From Lysobacter sp. CFH 32150 (lineage in GTDB: Bacteria; Pseudomonadota; Gammaproteobacteria; Xanthomonadales; Xanthomonadaceae), in NCBI RefSeq assembly GCF_022758295.1, contig NZ_JALDWJ010000002.1:496001-560000 (forward strand): a stretch of DNA of 64,000 bases, read 5' to 3'. The notes below the pieces were generated by a model. The model saw only the letters and a list, made by a program, of their open reading frames with translations. It was not told the DNA's origin and did not search any database. Below, piece after piece: positions 25,431 through 34,542 of the stretch; the stretch's first letter is position 1; each line of letters starts with the position of its first letter. Made by a program: the position numbers and the translations under genes.

Positions 25431-25918
25431 GGCGAAACTCCAAAGTCGCGTTTCCCACCGCGCTTGCCGAGCAGCTTCGCCGGGCCGATCACGATCGCGT
25501 GCGACAACGCCTTGCACATGTCGTACACGGCCAATGCGGCGACGGTGGCACCGGTCAAGGCTTCCATCTCCACGCCAGTGCGGTGGGTGGTCTTGACCGC
25601 GCATTCGATCCGCAAGGACTTCTCGTCATGCCAGTCGGCCGCGATCCGGCAACCATCGATTGGTAGCGGGTGACAGAACGGGATCAGCTCGTGCGTGCGC
25701 TTGACCGCCATCGTGCCGGCGATGATCGCGGTCTCGACGATGCCGCCCTTGGCGCTCTTCAGCCCCGCAGCACGCAATTGCTTCGCCACGTCCGCCGGAA
25801 AGCGGACCCGGCACTCGGCGACAGCCTCGCGCGCGGTGACGGCTTTCGCCGAGACATCGACCATCGCCGGGCGGCCGGCGGGATCGATATGCGTGAGCTT
25901 GCTGCGTTTGGCTTTCAC
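25427..25918 (-). CDS. moaC: Cyclic pyranopterin monophosphate synthase MoaC
   Basis: 163 aa from a GTG start placed directly after the moaA stop (TGA then GTG). Acts after MoaA to form cyclic pyranopterin monophosphate. Motifs [56 protein letters not shown] and [20 protein letters not shown] are complete. The length is standard. Confidence 0.96.
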   Translation of the reverse strand: MKAKRSKLTHIDPAGRPAMVDVSAKAVTAREAVAECRVRFPADVAKQLRAAGLKSAKGGIVETAIIAGTMAVKRTHELIPFCHPLPIDGCRIAADWHDEKSLRIECAVKTTHRTGVEMEALTGATVAALAVYDMCKALSHAIVIGPAKLLGKRGGKRDFGVSP

Positions 25919-26944
25919 TCAACCACCAATGAGGTACATCTCGACGTGCTTGCGGGAACTAGCCGAGCTGCCGCGCAACTCGCTATAGCGATCCGCGCGC
26001 CGCGACCAGATGCCGGCGACACGATCGACCAGCGCGCCTTCACCCTGCGCAAGCGAGGCACGCAGATCGTGACCGTCTGCAGCGAACAGGCACGTGTAAA
26101 GCTTGCCGTCGGCCGATACGCGCGCGCGGTGACAATCGCCGCAGAACGGCTCGCTGACGGAACTGACGAATCCGATCTCGCCGCCGCCGTCGACGAAGGC
26201 GTAGCGCGACGCGACTTCACCCCGGTATTGCGGATCGAGCGGACGCAACGGCCAGCGCGCGTGGATCGCGTCGCGCAATTCAGCCGAAGGCATGACACGC
26301 TCGCGGCGCCAGCCATTGCAGGTGCCGACGTCCATATACTCGATGAAACGTACGACATGGCCGCTGCCACGGAAATGCTCGAGCAACCGCCGCACTTCGC
26401 CGTCGTTGACACCACGCTGTACGACGCAATTGAGTTTGATCGCAGTGAAGCCAGCCGCTTCGGCCGCGGCAATGCCGGCCAGGACACCGTCGACGTTGCC
26501 ACGACCGCCGGACAGTTCGCGGAACAATGCGGGATCGAGCGCATCCAGGCTGACCGTGATCCGGCGCAACCCGGCGTCACGCAAGGCCTGCGCCTGCGCC
26601 GCCAGCAGCGAGCCATTGGTGGTCACCGCGAGATCGTCGATGCCCGGAATGGCTGCAAGGCGCGCGACCAGCTCCGGCAGGCGCTTGCGCAGCAAGGGTT
26701 CGCCGCCGGTCAGGCGCAGTTTGCTCACGCCCAGGCGCACGAAGCCGCGCACCAGCGTTTCGATTTCGTCGAACGACATCCGCGTAGCGGCATCGAAACC
26801 GTAATCGTCCGGCACGCGCTCGGCCGGCATGCAGTACGGGCAGCGGAAGTTGCAGGCCTCGATCACCGACAGGCGCAGGTCGTGCAACGGCCGACCCAGC
26901 TTGTCGTGCGGCAATGGGAATTCCGGATGCAGGACGGCGTTCAT
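25919..26944 (-). CDS. moaA: GTP 3',8-cyclase MoaA (radical SAM)
   Basis: 341-aa enzyme starting molybdenum cofactor synthesis from GTP. N-terminal radical SAM cluster CNFRCPYC, LRLTGGEPLLRKRL for SAM binding, the C-terminal second 4Fe-4S site in CGDCHRARVSADGKLYTC, and the obligatory C-terminal Gly-Gly (EMYLIGG). The ATG at 26944 (MNAVLHPEF) overlaps the stop of the MBL gene; the frame is open upstream but unconserved. Confidence 0.95.
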   Translation of the reverse strand: MNAVLHPEFPLPHDKLGRPLHDLRLSVIEACNFRCPYCMPAERVPDDYGFDAATRMSFDEIETLVRGFVRLGVSKLRLTGGEPLLRKRLPELVARLAAIPGIDDLAVTTNGSLLAAQAQALRDAGLRRITVSLDALDPALFRELSGGRGNVDGVLAGIAAAEAAGFTAIKLNCVVQRGVNDGEVRRLLEHFRGSGHVVRFIEYMDVGTCNGWRRERVMPSAELRDAIHARWPLRPLDPQYRGEVASRYAFVDGGGEIGFVSSVSEPFCGDCHRARVSADGKLYTCLFAADGHDLRASLAQGEGALVDRVAGIWSRRADRYSELRGSSASSRKHVEMYLIGG

Positions 26945-27699
26945 GGTGCTTGGACCATGCCCATGATCGGATCGTTCAAGGCCATCACGTCGCCGGGCCG
27001 GGCGACGCGGTATCCGCGCCCGCTGAGCGTGTCGCCATCGGCAGCGCTGGCGTAGTGGTACAGCAGGCAGCGATCGAGCAGGTCGCGCGGATATTCGCGC
27101 TCGATGTCGTCGATGCCGCTGTGCGAAGGATTGCCGTGCAGCGCGCAATCATGCGCCACGGTCTCGCCGGCATCGGCGAATTTCGCCAGCATTTCCGGGA
27201 TCGGCCGGGTGTCGCCGGTCCAGACCACGCTGCCGCGCAGGCGCACACCGAAGCTGGTGTCGGGCCAATGGTGTCGTGTTGGGAATACTTCCATCCGCAC
27301 ATCGTCGTGCCAGAAATGATCGCCGACCGGCACCACTCGGAACGCATCCCAGAAATTGGCGCCGCCTTCGGCCAATGCGCTCGGATAGGCACCGACGCGC
27401 TGGTGCAGCAGCGGCAGTACGGTCACGGGCACGTACAGCAATGTGCGTCCGCGCCGCTCGGGATCGAAATAGTTGGCGACGAACAGGCGCTCGAAGCCGG
27501 CGACGTGGTCGAGGTGCGTATGGGTGATGAAGAGCGCACGCGGCGGCTCGCCGTAATGCGCAAGGTAATGGCTCAGGCCTTCGTTGCCGCAGTCGATGGT
27601 GAGCCACGGCATCCCGTCGCGCTCGATCGTTGCCATCGCCGATCCGAGTTCGACCGCCGAGGCGTTCCCCACGCCATGCAATCGCAGCGACCAGGCCAT
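26941..27699 (-). CDS. MBL-fold metallo-hydrolase (RNase Z-like), substrate unknown
   Basis: 252-aa metallo-beta-lactamase-fold protein. Metal motif ITHTHLDHVAGFERLF (HxHxDH), a second His in HHWPDTSFGVRL, and metal-bridging Asp in VVWTGDTRPIPEM, then GNPSHSG and the C-terminal LLYHYAS. It resembles the RNase Z and related hydrolase branch, but the length (252 aa) and missing exosite do not settle the function. It is tightly coupled on both sides: TGATG with kdkA and ATGA with moaA. Confidence 0.8.
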   Translation of the reverse strand: MAWSLRLHGVGNASAVELGSAMATIERDGMPWLTIDCGNEGLSHYLAHYGEPPRALFITHTHLDHVAGFERLFVANYFDPERRGRTLLYVPVTVLPLLHQRVGAYPSALAEGGANFWDAFRVVPVGDHFWHDDVRMEVFPTRHHWPDTSFGVRLRGSVVWTGDTRPIPEMLAKFADAGETVAHDCALHGNPSHSGIDDIEREYPRDLLDRCLLYHYASAADGDTLSGRGYRVARPGDVMALNDPIMGMVQAP

Positions 27700-28448
27700 C
27701 AGTAGCCGCGCTCCCAATCGCGATCGTAGGCGGCGCGCACGCGGGCGAATTCGCTTTCCACCTGTTCGACGCTACGCGCGCCGCGCAATTTCAGCAACGA
27801 GCGCTTGAGCCGCGCGAGGTTGCGCTCGCGCCAGCCGGTCGCGGGAATGCGCATCACGCTGCGATCGAGGTCGATCACCCAGCCGTGGCCCGCATCGTCG
27901 AACAGCAGGTTGTGGGCGTTGAGGTCGGCGTGATCGAGGCCGATGCGGTGGAAACGCGCGATCAGCCGCCCGGTTTCTTCCCAGGGTGCGGTGTCACCCG
28001 GCGTGTTGGCACGGTGGGCGAGCGAATGGACGTGCTCGATGCGATCGAGCAGGATCGCCGCACGATAGCTGTGCCCATTGCGCACGTAAAACGCCGCAAT
28101 GGGTCGAGGCACCGGCAGCTTGTGCTCGAGCAAGGCCCGCAACAGTCGGAATTCAGCGAAGCTGCGCGTCCGGTCGGGGCCGCGCCAGAGATGGCGATCG
28201 CGGTTGAAACGCGCCACCAGCCCACCGCGCAAGTAGTGTCGCAACACCGACGGGCCGAAGGGCGCGTCGACAAACCAGGCCGCGCCGCGACCGGCATTGT
28301 CGACCGAACGAGCATGGCTGCCCCAGTGGTCGGGATCGAACCAGCCCGATTCTGCTTGCCGCAGGCGTACGCGGTCGAACAGAATCGCCCCGTATCCGAG
28401 GCCTTCGCGGAACGGCGTGAGGCTTTCATTGGCATCGAATGCGGCCAT
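27699..28448 (-). CDS. kdkA: 3-deoxy-D-manno-octulosonic acid (Kdo) kinase
   Basis: 249-aa small kinase with a protein-kinase-like fold that phosphorylates Kdo of the lipid A-Kdo acceptor at O-4, as in Haemophilus and Xanthomonas with a single-Kdo core. Shows [56 protein letters not shown] and the catalytic loop [16 protein letters not shown] followed by VIDLDRS. The ATG at 28448 is selected; only 22 nt separate it from the divergent GT9 gene. It shares a nucleotide with the MBL gene (TGATG) and so heads the moa operon. Confidence 0.9.
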   Translation of the reverse strand: MAAFDANESLTPFREGLGYGAILFDRVRLRQAESGWFDPDHWGSHARSVDNAGRGAAWFVDAPFGPSVLRHYLRGGLVARFNRDRHLWRGPDRTRSFAEFRLLRALLEHKLPVPRPIAAFYVRNGHSYRAAILLDRIEHVHSLAHRANTPGDTAPWEETGRLIARFHRIGLDHADLNAHNLLFDDAGHGWVIDLDRSVMRIPATGWRERNLARLKRSLLKLRGARSVEQVESEFARVRAAYDRDWERGY

Positions 28449-28470
28449 CCCAACGAGTCTAGCAAGCCAC

Positions 28471-29541
28471 GTGCCCACTGCGCCCCGCTCAATCTGTCTG
28501 TTGCGCCTGTCGGCACTCGGCGACGCCACCCATGTCGTGCCATTGCTGCGCACGTTGCAGTGCGCGTGGCCCGATGCCGCATTGACCTGGGTGATCGGCA
28601 AGGCCGAGTTCAAGTTGCTCGAAGGCCTGCCCGGGGTCGAGTTCCTGGTCTACGACAAGAGCAGCGGCTTGGCCGGCATGCTCGCGTTGCGCCGCGAACT
28701 GCGCGGCCGTCGCTTCGATGCGCTGCTGCAGATGCAAGTCGCCGCACGCGCCAACCTGCTGTCGGCGTTCATTCCGGCGGACCGCCGGATCGGCTACGAC
28801 CAGTCCAGGTCCAAGGATCTCCACGGTCTGTTCGTCAACGAACGCATCCCCGACCGCCCCGGCATCCATGTGCTGGACGCGATCGGCAGCTTCTGCGAAC
28901 CCCTCGGCCTGCGCCAGGCCGAGGTCACCTGGAACCTGCCGGTGCCTGATGCAGCGCGCGGCTGGGCACGTGCGCAATGGCCCGACGACGAGATGCCAAC
29001 GCTGCTGATCTCCCCCTGTTCCAGCCACGCCCGCCGCAACTGGCGTGCCGAACGCTACGCCGCGGTAGCCGACCACGCTGCATCGCGCGGCTGGCGGATC
29101 GTGCTGTGCGGTGGCCGCAGCCAGCTCGAACGCGACACCACCGACGCGATCCTCGCTTCGATGCGCACACCGGCGCAGGCTTCAAATGTGCTCGATCTGG
29201 TCGGCAAGGACACGCTCAAGCAACTCCCCGCCCTGCTCGAACGCGCCAACCTGGTGATGACGCCGGATTCCGGGCCGATGCACATCGCCAACGCGATGGG
29301 CGCCAAGGTCCTTGGCCTGCACGCGGCCAGCAATCCGAAACGCAGCGGCCCGTATTCGGACCTGCGCTATTGCGTCGACCGCTACGACGATGCGGCGCGC
29401 AAGTTCCTCGGCAAGCCGGCTTCGGAGCTGAAATGGGGAACGAAGATCGAGCCTGACGGGGTGATGGATCTGGTGACCGTCGAGGATGCGATCGGCGCGT
29501 TCGAGCGTTATCTGGCTGATCGTCGTGCCGGGCGGCATTGA
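28471..29541 (+). CDS. Glycosyltransferase family 9 (heptosyltransferase-type) protein
   Basis: 356 aa from a GTG at 28471 ([20 protein letters not shown]). GT9 signatures: [20 protein letters not shown] at the N-terminus, [20 protein letters not shown] in the middle and [20 protein letters not shown] at the nucleotide-sugar site. Related enzymes add heptose or other residues to the LPS inner core from ADP-heptose. The kdkA gene next door supports a role in LPS core building. The start is weakly supported; the frame is open upstream through kdkA. Confidence 0.85.
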   Translation: MPTAPRSICLLRLSALGDATHVVPLLRTLQCAWPDAALTWVIGKAEFKLLEGLPGVEFLVYDKSSGLAGMLALRRELRGRRFDALLQMQVAARANLLSAFIPADRRIGYDQSRSKDLHGLFVNERIPDRPGIHVLDAIGSFCEPLGLRQAEVTWNLPVPDAARGWARAQWPDDEMPTLLISPCSSHARRNWRAERYAAVADHAASRGWRIVLCGGRSQLERDTTDAILASMRTPAQASNVLDLVGKDTLKQLPALLERANLVMTPDSGPMHIANAMGAKVLGLHAASNPKRSGPYSDLRYCVDRYDDAARKFLGKPASELKWGTKIEPDGVMDLVTVEDAIGAFERYLADRRAGRH

Positions 29542-29619
29542 GCAGGTATCGCCACCGGTTCCATTATCTTGGCAGAATGGTTTGAGCTGGCCGCACTCGC
29601 CAATGCAGGATAAAGACCG

Positions 29620-30258
29620 ATGCAGCACATGGAAGAACACCTGGACATGCCACTCAGGCAGGTCCTGCCGATCATCCAGGATCGCATCCGCCAGAAGACA
29701 AGCTACTTCGGCATCAAGACGCTCAAGAGTCCGATCGATTTCTGGGTCTACCAGGAAATCATCTTCGAGACGAAGCCTGACCTGATCATCGAGATCGGCA
29801 ATTTCTGCGGCGGCAGCACGCTCGCCCTCGCCCATCTCTTCGATCGCGTCGGCCACGGCAGGGTCATCGGCATCGACATACTGCACAACCGCGTGCCGCC
29901 GCTCGTCCGGCAACACCCGAGGATCGCATTGATCGAAGGGGACGCCTGCGCGTCGTTCGGACAGGTCGAAGCCCTGATCGATGGCGCCGAAAACATCATG
30001 GTCATCGAAGACAGCTCGCACACCTTCGAGAACACACTGAAGGTGCTCGAGACTTATTCGAAGCTGGTCAAGCCGGGCGGATATTTCATCGTCGAGGACG
30101 GGATCTGCCACCACGGCCTCGATCTTGGCCCGGATCCGGGTCCGTACGAAGCGATCGATGCCTTCGTCGCCGCTAATCCGGACTTCGAGATCGACCGCGG
30201 TCGCGAATCCTTCCTGATCACCTGGAATCCGAAGGGCTACCTCCGGAGAGTCCGCTAG
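29620..30258 (+). CDS. CmcI-like SAM-dependent methyltransferase (cephalosporin hydroxylase family)
   Basis: 212-aa protein of the CmcI/rhamnosyl O-methyltransferase group. It contains LIIEIGNFCGGSTLALAHLF (SAM motif I, E-x-G-x-x-x-G-G-S variant), GRVIGIDILHNR, IALIEGDA, VIEDSSHTFENTLKVLETYS and PGGYFIVEDGICHHGL. Members methylate sugar hydroxyls in antibiotics, glycolipids and O-chains; a role in sugar O-methylation near the LPS genes is inferred. It lies 78 nt after the GT9 gene on the same strand. Confidence 0.82.
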   Translation: MQHMEEHLDMPLRQVLPIIQDRIRQKTSYFGIKTLKSPIDFWVYQEIIFETKPDLIIEIGNFCGGSTLALAHLFDRVGHGRVIGIDILHNRVPPLVRQHPRIALIEGDACASFGQVEALIDGAENIMVIEDSSHTFENTLKVLETYSKLVKPGGYFIVEDGICHHGLDLGPDPGPYEAIDAFVAANPDFEIDRGRESFLITWNPKGYLRRVR

Positions 30259-30282
30259 TCGCGCAATATCCCCGGCGAGGGA

Positions 30283-30690
30283 CTAGGGAGCCGCGCCGGT
30301 CTTGTAGTCCTGGTACGACTTCTCTTCGACGTAGGCCGAACCCAGGGCAAGGTTGATGTCCTTCTTGATCCGGGCGCGCTCATCGTTCTCGAAGTAGACG
30401 CTGCGCGCGAGGCGGATGAATTCGGCATCGAATTCCTGCGCTTTTTCCTTGATGCGGATGTCGTCCTCGATCACCCACAGGCGCTCGTTGACCGCCTTCA
30501 ACTCGGCACGCAGCTTGGCGATGTCCTTGACCGCCGCGGGATGCGCCATCCAGGTCTGCTCCAGCGCCGACAATTCGTTGCGGACGTTGGCCAGCTTGGC
30601 CGGGTCGGACATGCGCTCGGACTTGATCTGCAGGATCGCGATCTTGTCGAGCAGTTCGCCGAAGGAGACGGGGACGAGGATTTCGGACAT
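30283..30690 (-). CDS. DUF6165 family protein
   Basis: 135-aa helical, Lys/Glu-rich protein that I match from memory to DUF6165, found in proteobacterial LPS and polysaccharide loci. It starts MSEILVPVSFGELLDKIAIL and shows LANVRNELSALEQTWMAHP, LKAVNERLWVIEDDIRIKEK and FENDERARIKKDINLALGS. No catalytic motif is evident. It is convergent with the CmcI-like gene, 24 nt apart. The ATG at 30690 fits the conserved N-terminus; the frame upstream is unconserved. Confidence 0.72.
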   Translation of the reverse strand: MSEILVPVSFGELLDKIAILQIKSERMSDPAKLANVRNELSALEQTWMAHPAAVKDIAKLRAELKAVNERLWVIEDDIRIKEKAQEFDAEFIRLARSVYFENDERARIKKDINLALGSAYVEEKSYQDYKTGAAP

Positions 30691-30827
30691 GGGGATGAAC
30701 GGCCTGGATCGGGGGCGCAGTCTAACGCGAGCGAGTGAGGCACTTCGTGGAGAGAGCGATTGATTCGGCCCATCCATGGGCCTCACCCCTCCGGCGCTGC
30801 GCGCCTGCGGGGCAGCCTGCGGCTGTC

Positions 30828-30851
30828 CAAATCGGCAGTCCTGCCGATTTG
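30828..30851. repeat. Perfect intergenic palindrome
   Basis: CAAATCGGCAG-tc-CTGCCGATTTG: 11 perfect pairs with a 2-nt centre, in the otherwise featureless gap between the DUF6165 gene and tRNA-Ser(CGA). No T-run follows. It resembles in style the paired hairpins elsewhere in the window. Confidence 0.55.
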
Positions 30852-30885
30852 TCGAACCCACTAGGATTCTCCTCAAGTCCTCACC

Positions 30886-31018
<133 letters not shown>

Positions 31019-31061
31019 GATGGCTGGAATCCGCTTCGGAGGCGGCTCCGCAGGGCCGCAA

Positions 31062-31090
31062 ATGATACGTCGGCAGCCCTTGGGTCACAA
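31062..31090 (-). promoter_or_regulatory. Promoter of tRNA-Ser(CGA)
   Basis: On the minus strand TTGTGA (31085-31090), 17-nt spacer, TATCAT (31062-31067). The following ATTTGCGGCCCTG matches the tRNA-Ser(GGA) promoter exactly, while -35, spacer and upstream differ. Transcription would start about 35 nt before the tRNA. Confidence 0.75.
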
Positions 31091-31174
31091 GGCGCAATGA
31101 GTTGGGTTGCCCCGCGGCCGCCCGGCCCCGATCATTCCGTTCTCCAGTTGAGAGCCGCCAACGATGCCCGACGC

Positions 31175-31879
31175 ATGATCGAATTTGGACACCTGACCCA
31201 TGTCGGCCTGCGGCGCGAGCTGAATGAAGACACTTATTACGGCGACAGCGAGCTAGGCCTGTGGCTGGTGGCCGATGGCATGGGCGGCCACGAATATGGC
31301 GAAGTCGCCAGCGCATTGGCGCGCGAGACCATCGTGCGCGAGGTGCGCGATGGCACGCCGCTGGCGCAGGCGATCCGCATCGCCGACGAAGAGATCATCC
31401 GCCAGTCCAAGCGCCGCAACGATGCGCTGCCGATGGGTACCACCGTGGTGGCCGCCCGTGTCACCGGTAACCGCTTCGAGGTGGCCTGGGTCGGCGACAG
31501 TCGTGTGTACCTATGGCGCGAGGGTCAGCTGGCGCAGCTGTCGCAGGACCACAGCTACGTGCAGGAGCTGATCGCCCAGGGCGCGATTACCACCGAACAG
31601 GCACGCAGCCACCCGCACCGCAACGTCGTGACACAGGCGCTGGGTGTAACCGATCCGCGCAATCTCAATGTCGAGACCATGACCGGCGAGTTGCGTCCAG
31701 GCATGCAGCTGCTGCTATGCAGCGACGGCCTGACCGAGGAAGTCGACGACCGCAACATCGCCAAGGTGCTGGCGCACGACGACTGCAGTGCGCAGGAATG
31801 CGTCGATTCGCTGGTCGCGGCAGCGCTGGATGGGGGTGGTTCGGATAACGTCACCGTGGTGCTGGTGCGTAGTCACTAG
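31175..31879 (+). CDS. PP2C-type serine/threonine protein phosphatase
   Basis: 234-aa metal-dependent phosphatase of the PPM family. Motifs: HVGLRRELNEDTYYGD, VADGMGGHEYGEVAS (metal-binding Asp-Gly), VAWVGDSRVYLWREG, LLLCSDGLTEEVDD and GGSDNVTVVLV (last metal Asp). It is a free-standing catalytic domain without a membrane segment. No kinase gene lies in the window. ATG 31175 (MIEFGHLTHVG) fits the domain start; the frame upstream to 31097 overlaps the tRNA promoter region. Confidence 0.92.
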   Translation: MIEFGHLTHVGLRRELNEDTYYGDSELGLWLVADGMGGHEYGEVASALARETIVREVRDGTPLAQAIRIADEEIIRQSKRRNDALPMGTTVVAARVTGNRFEVAWVGDSRVYLWREGQLAQLSQDHSYVQELIAQGAITTEQARSHPHRNVVTQALGVTDPRNLNVETMTGELRPGMQLLLCSDGLTEEVDDRNIAKVLAHDDCSAQECVDSLVAAALDGGGSDNVTVVLVRSH

Positions 31880-31893
31880 GTTTCGCCCGACAT

Positions 31894-32610
31894 TCAAGCG
31901 ACCTCGGCTTCGACCTCGACCTGATCCCATACCGCCTTGCCGGCCTTCTTGCGCACCTGCATGAGGCGGGCTTCGTGCGCAGCCAGTTCGACCTCTGAGA
32001 TTTGCACGCATGGGCGTGGGCCGCTGGTGGCCAGGATCGCGATGTTGATGACCTGATCTGTTTCCGCAGTCACAGCAAAACCAATTTCCCGCTGCCCCGA
32101 AGTCAGTGCCAGGTAGGCGTCCACCAGCAGCTGCGCGTCGAGCAACGCGCCATGCAGGTGTCGGTGGGAGTTGTCGACGCCGAGCCGCTTGCACAACGCA
32201 TCCAAGGAATTGCGCTGACCAGGAAAGCGCTCCCGCGCCAGTTCCAGCGAGTCCTGGACCGTGCAGCGATCGCGCATGCGGCCAAACTGCGCACCCAGCC
32301 GCGTCAGCTCAGAGTCGAGGAAACCGATGTCGAACGCCGCGTTGTGGATCACCAGTTCCGCCCCATCGACGAATTCGAGGAACTCGTCAACGATCTCGGC
32401 GAACTTCGGCTTGTCGGCGAGGAATTCCAGCGTCAGGCCGGTGACTTCCTGCGCGCCAGGTTCAAACTGGCATTCAGGATTGAGGTAACGCTGGAAAGTG
32501 CGGCCAGTCGGACGGCGCTCGATGAGTTCGACGCAGCCGATTTCGACGACGCGATTGCCCTTGTCCCAGGACAGGCCAGTGGTTTCGGTATCCAGTACGA
32601 CTTGCCGCAT
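31894..32610 (-). CDS. dnaQ: DNA polymerase III epsilon subunit (3'-5' proofreading exonuclease)
   Basis: 238-aa DEDDh exonuclease. ExoI QVVLDTETTGLSWDKGNRVV, ExoII LVIHNAAFDIGFLDSEL, ExoIII HRHLHGALLDAQLLVDAYLA. A C-terminal tail binds the alpha subunit. The start codon overlaps the rnhA stop (TGATG); E. coli has rnhA and dnaQ divergent, while here both are on one strand. Convergent with PP2C, 14 nt apart. Confidence 0.96.
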   Translation of the reverse strand: MRQVVLDTETTGLSWDKGNRVVEIGCVELIERRPTGRTFQRYLNPECQFEPGAQEVTGLTLEFLADKPKFAEIVDEFLEFVDGAELVIHNAAFDIGFLDSELTRLGAQFGRMRDRCTVQDSLELARERFPGQRNSLDALCKRLGVDNSHRHLHGALLDAQLLVDAYLALTSGQREIGFAVTAETDQVINIAILATSGPRPCVQISEVELAAHEARLMQVRKKAGKAVWDQVEVEAEVA

Positions 32611-33077
32611 CAGGTGTTCGCCGTCTCTTTGAACTTCACTGCTTCCGCGCGAGCCAGTTGGTCGACGCGTTCATTGTCGGGATCACCGCTGTGCCCCTTG
32701 ACCCAGCGCCAGTCGATCCGGTGCCGCGTCGCCGCAGTATGCAGGCGTTCCCACAGGTCGCGGTTCTTGACCGGGTCGCCACCGGCGGTTTTCCAATGCC
32801 GGCGCACCCAGTTCGGCATCCACTCGCTGATGCCCTGACGCACGTACTGCGAATCCGTGTGCAAGGTGACGATGCAGGCTTCGGTCAGCGTTTCCAGAGC
32901 AACGATCGCCGCCATCAACTCCATGCGATTGTTGGTGGTCAGCGTCTCACCGCCTGCCAATTCGCGTTCTTTCCCGCGATAACGCAGCAATGCCGCCCAG
33001 CCGCCCGGACCGGGATTGCCGAGACAGGCACCGTCGGTGTGCACCTCGACCTGCTTCAAACCCGCGTCCGTCGTCAT
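32610..33077 (-). CDS. rnhA: Ribonuclease HI
   Basis: 155-aa enzyme cutting RNA in RNA-DNA hybrids. The DEDD set is visible: Asp in [20 protein letters not shown], Glu in [14 protein letters not shown], Asp in [17 protein letters not shown], and Asp in [18 protein letters not shown]. The basic handle [20 protein letters not shown] is present. The start at 33077 overlaps the stop of the upstream methyltransferase-like gene (ATGA). Confidence 0.97.
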   Translation of the reverse strand: MTTDAGLKQVEVHTDGACLGNPGPGGWAALLRYRGKERELAGGETLTTNNRMELMAAIVALETLTEACIVTLHTDSQYVRQGISEWMPNWVRRHWKTAGGDPVKNRDLWERLHTAATRHRIDWRWVKGHSGDPDNERVDQLARAEAVKFKETANT

Positions 33078-33739
33078 GCGGCAGGCACGCCATTGGCCAA
33101 GCGCAGCCGTGGACGTGCGCGCATTGGCGTCAGTGGCGTCACCCGTTTTTCGGCACGCAGCAGATAGGCAGCACGAATGCCGGCACCGTCCTGCATCTCC
33201 GGATTCGGCGAGATCCTCCAGCGTGGCCCAAGTCCCTGCGAAATCGGTTCCGGCACCAGTCCGGCAGCGCGCAGGCGACGGCGCCAGGTAATCGGTTCGT
33301 ATGCGGCCGGGCCGTCGCCGGTCCAGCGCCATCGGTACGGTGCCAGTGGATTGAGCGCGAACAGCCACAAGCGCCCTCCCGGCACCAGCACGCGCACGCA
33401 TTCGGCCAGGAGCTCCGCCGGATCCTCGTCGACGTCGGCCACGTGCTGCAGCACCACGCTGCCGAGCGCATCGCTGGCGATCGGCAGCGGCAGCGCACAG
33501 CGGATCGGGCCGTCGAAGCCCTTGCCATTGAGGCGCAGGCTGACGCTGCGGTCGCCAGCGACACCGGCACCGGCACCGGCGGCAGCCAACCAGAGCCATG
33601 GCTGTCCCGGACGCTCGCCGGCGGCCTGTTGCACCGCGGCAAACTCGCTATCGATGACCGCCAATCCCTCAGCGCTGCCAAACCAGCTGGCAATGGCGGC
33701 GACGGGATCGGGTTGACTGGGGGGAAGCGTCGCAGGCAT
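33074..33739 (-). CDS. YafS-like methyltransferase-fold protein
   Basis: 221-aa protein with class I methyltransferase layout, between gloB and rnhA exactly as yafS is in E. coli. Visible: [40 protein letters not shown] and the C-terminal [20 protein letters not shown], which matches the YafS tail (PLT...P...). The usual glycine-rich SAM motif I is not recognisable, as in YafS, so activity is uncertain. ATG at 33739; divergent from gloB with 38 nt between starts. Confidence 0.75.
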   Translation of the reverse strand: MPATLPPSQPDPVAAIASWFGSAEGLAVIDSEFAAVQQAAGERPGQPWLWLAAAGAGAGVAGDRSVSLRLNGKGFDGPIRCALPLPIASDALGSVVLQHVADVDEDPAELLAECVRVLVPGGRLWLFALNPLAPYRWRWTGDGPAAYEPITWRRRLRAAGLVPEPISQGLGPRWRISPNPEMQDGAGIRAAYLLRAEKRVTPLTPMRARPRLRLANGVPAA

Positions 33740-33777
33740 GGTCGAATTCTGCGGGATGCAACCGGAACCGTCGACCG

Positions 33778-34542
33778 ATGCGATTGCTTGCCCTGCCCGC
33801 GTTCGCGGACAACTACATCTGGGCGCTGGCCGGCGACGACGGTGGCGCGCTGATCGTGGATCCCGGCGAAGCCGCACCAGTGCTCGCTGCGGCGGCCGAA
33901 GGCCTGCAACCGCGCGGCATCCTGCTGACCCATCACCACCACGACCATATCGGTGGCGTACCAGCCTTGTTGGCACGCTGGCCGGACCTGCCGGTGATCG
34001 CGCCAGTCGACGACCGCATCACCACTACAACCACCCGGGTGGGGGACGGCGACACCGTCCGCATTGCTGAATGGGGCTTCGAGGTCCTGGCGATCCCCGG
34101 CCATACCGTGAGCCACATCGCATTCCATGGCCATGGCGTCTTGTGTTGCGGCGATACCCTCTTCAGTCTCGGCTGTGGCCGTCTGTTCGAGGGCACGCCG
34201 GCGCAGATGCTGGCCTCGCTCGATCAGCTGGCCGAGCTCCCCGGGGTCACGCAGATTTGCTGCGGCCACGAGTACACCGTCGCCAATGCCGCGTTCGCGC
34301 GGGCGGTCGATCCCGACAATCCGGCGCTCCAGCGCCGCAGCGAGGAAGCCAGCGCGATGCGTACTGCCGGATTGCCGACACTCCCGACCACGCTCGCCAC
34401 CGAGCTCACCGCGAATCCGTTCCTGCGCATCGATGCCCCGGCGGTGCACACTGCGATCACGACGCGGCTGGGACGCATGCCGGTCGACCGGGTCGAAGCC
34501 TTCGCTGAGCTACGACGCTGGAAGGATGGTTTCCGCGCATGA
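33778..34542 (+). CDS. gloB: Hydroxyacylglutathione hydrolase (glyoxalase II)
   Basis: 254-aa MBL-fold enzyme finishing methylglyoxal detoxification by cleaving S-lactoylglutathione. Zinc motif [50 protein letters not shown] and [15 protein letters not shown]; the C-terminal domain ([16 protein letters not shown]) binds glutathione. The length matches E. coli GloB (251 aa). Stop overlaps the next start (ATGA). Confidence 0.95.
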   Translation: MRLLALPAFADNYIWALAGDDGGALIVDPGEAAPVLAAAAEGLQPRGILLTHHHHDHIGGVPALLARWPDLPVIAPVDDRITTTTTRVGDGDTVRIAEWGFEVLAIPGHTVSHIAFHGHGVLCCGDTLFSLGCGRLFEGTPAQMLASLDQLAELPGVTQICCGHEYTVANAAFARAVDPDNPALQRRSEEASAMRTAGLPTLPTTLATELTANPFLRIDAPAVHTAITTRLGRMPVDRVEAFAELRRWKDGFRA

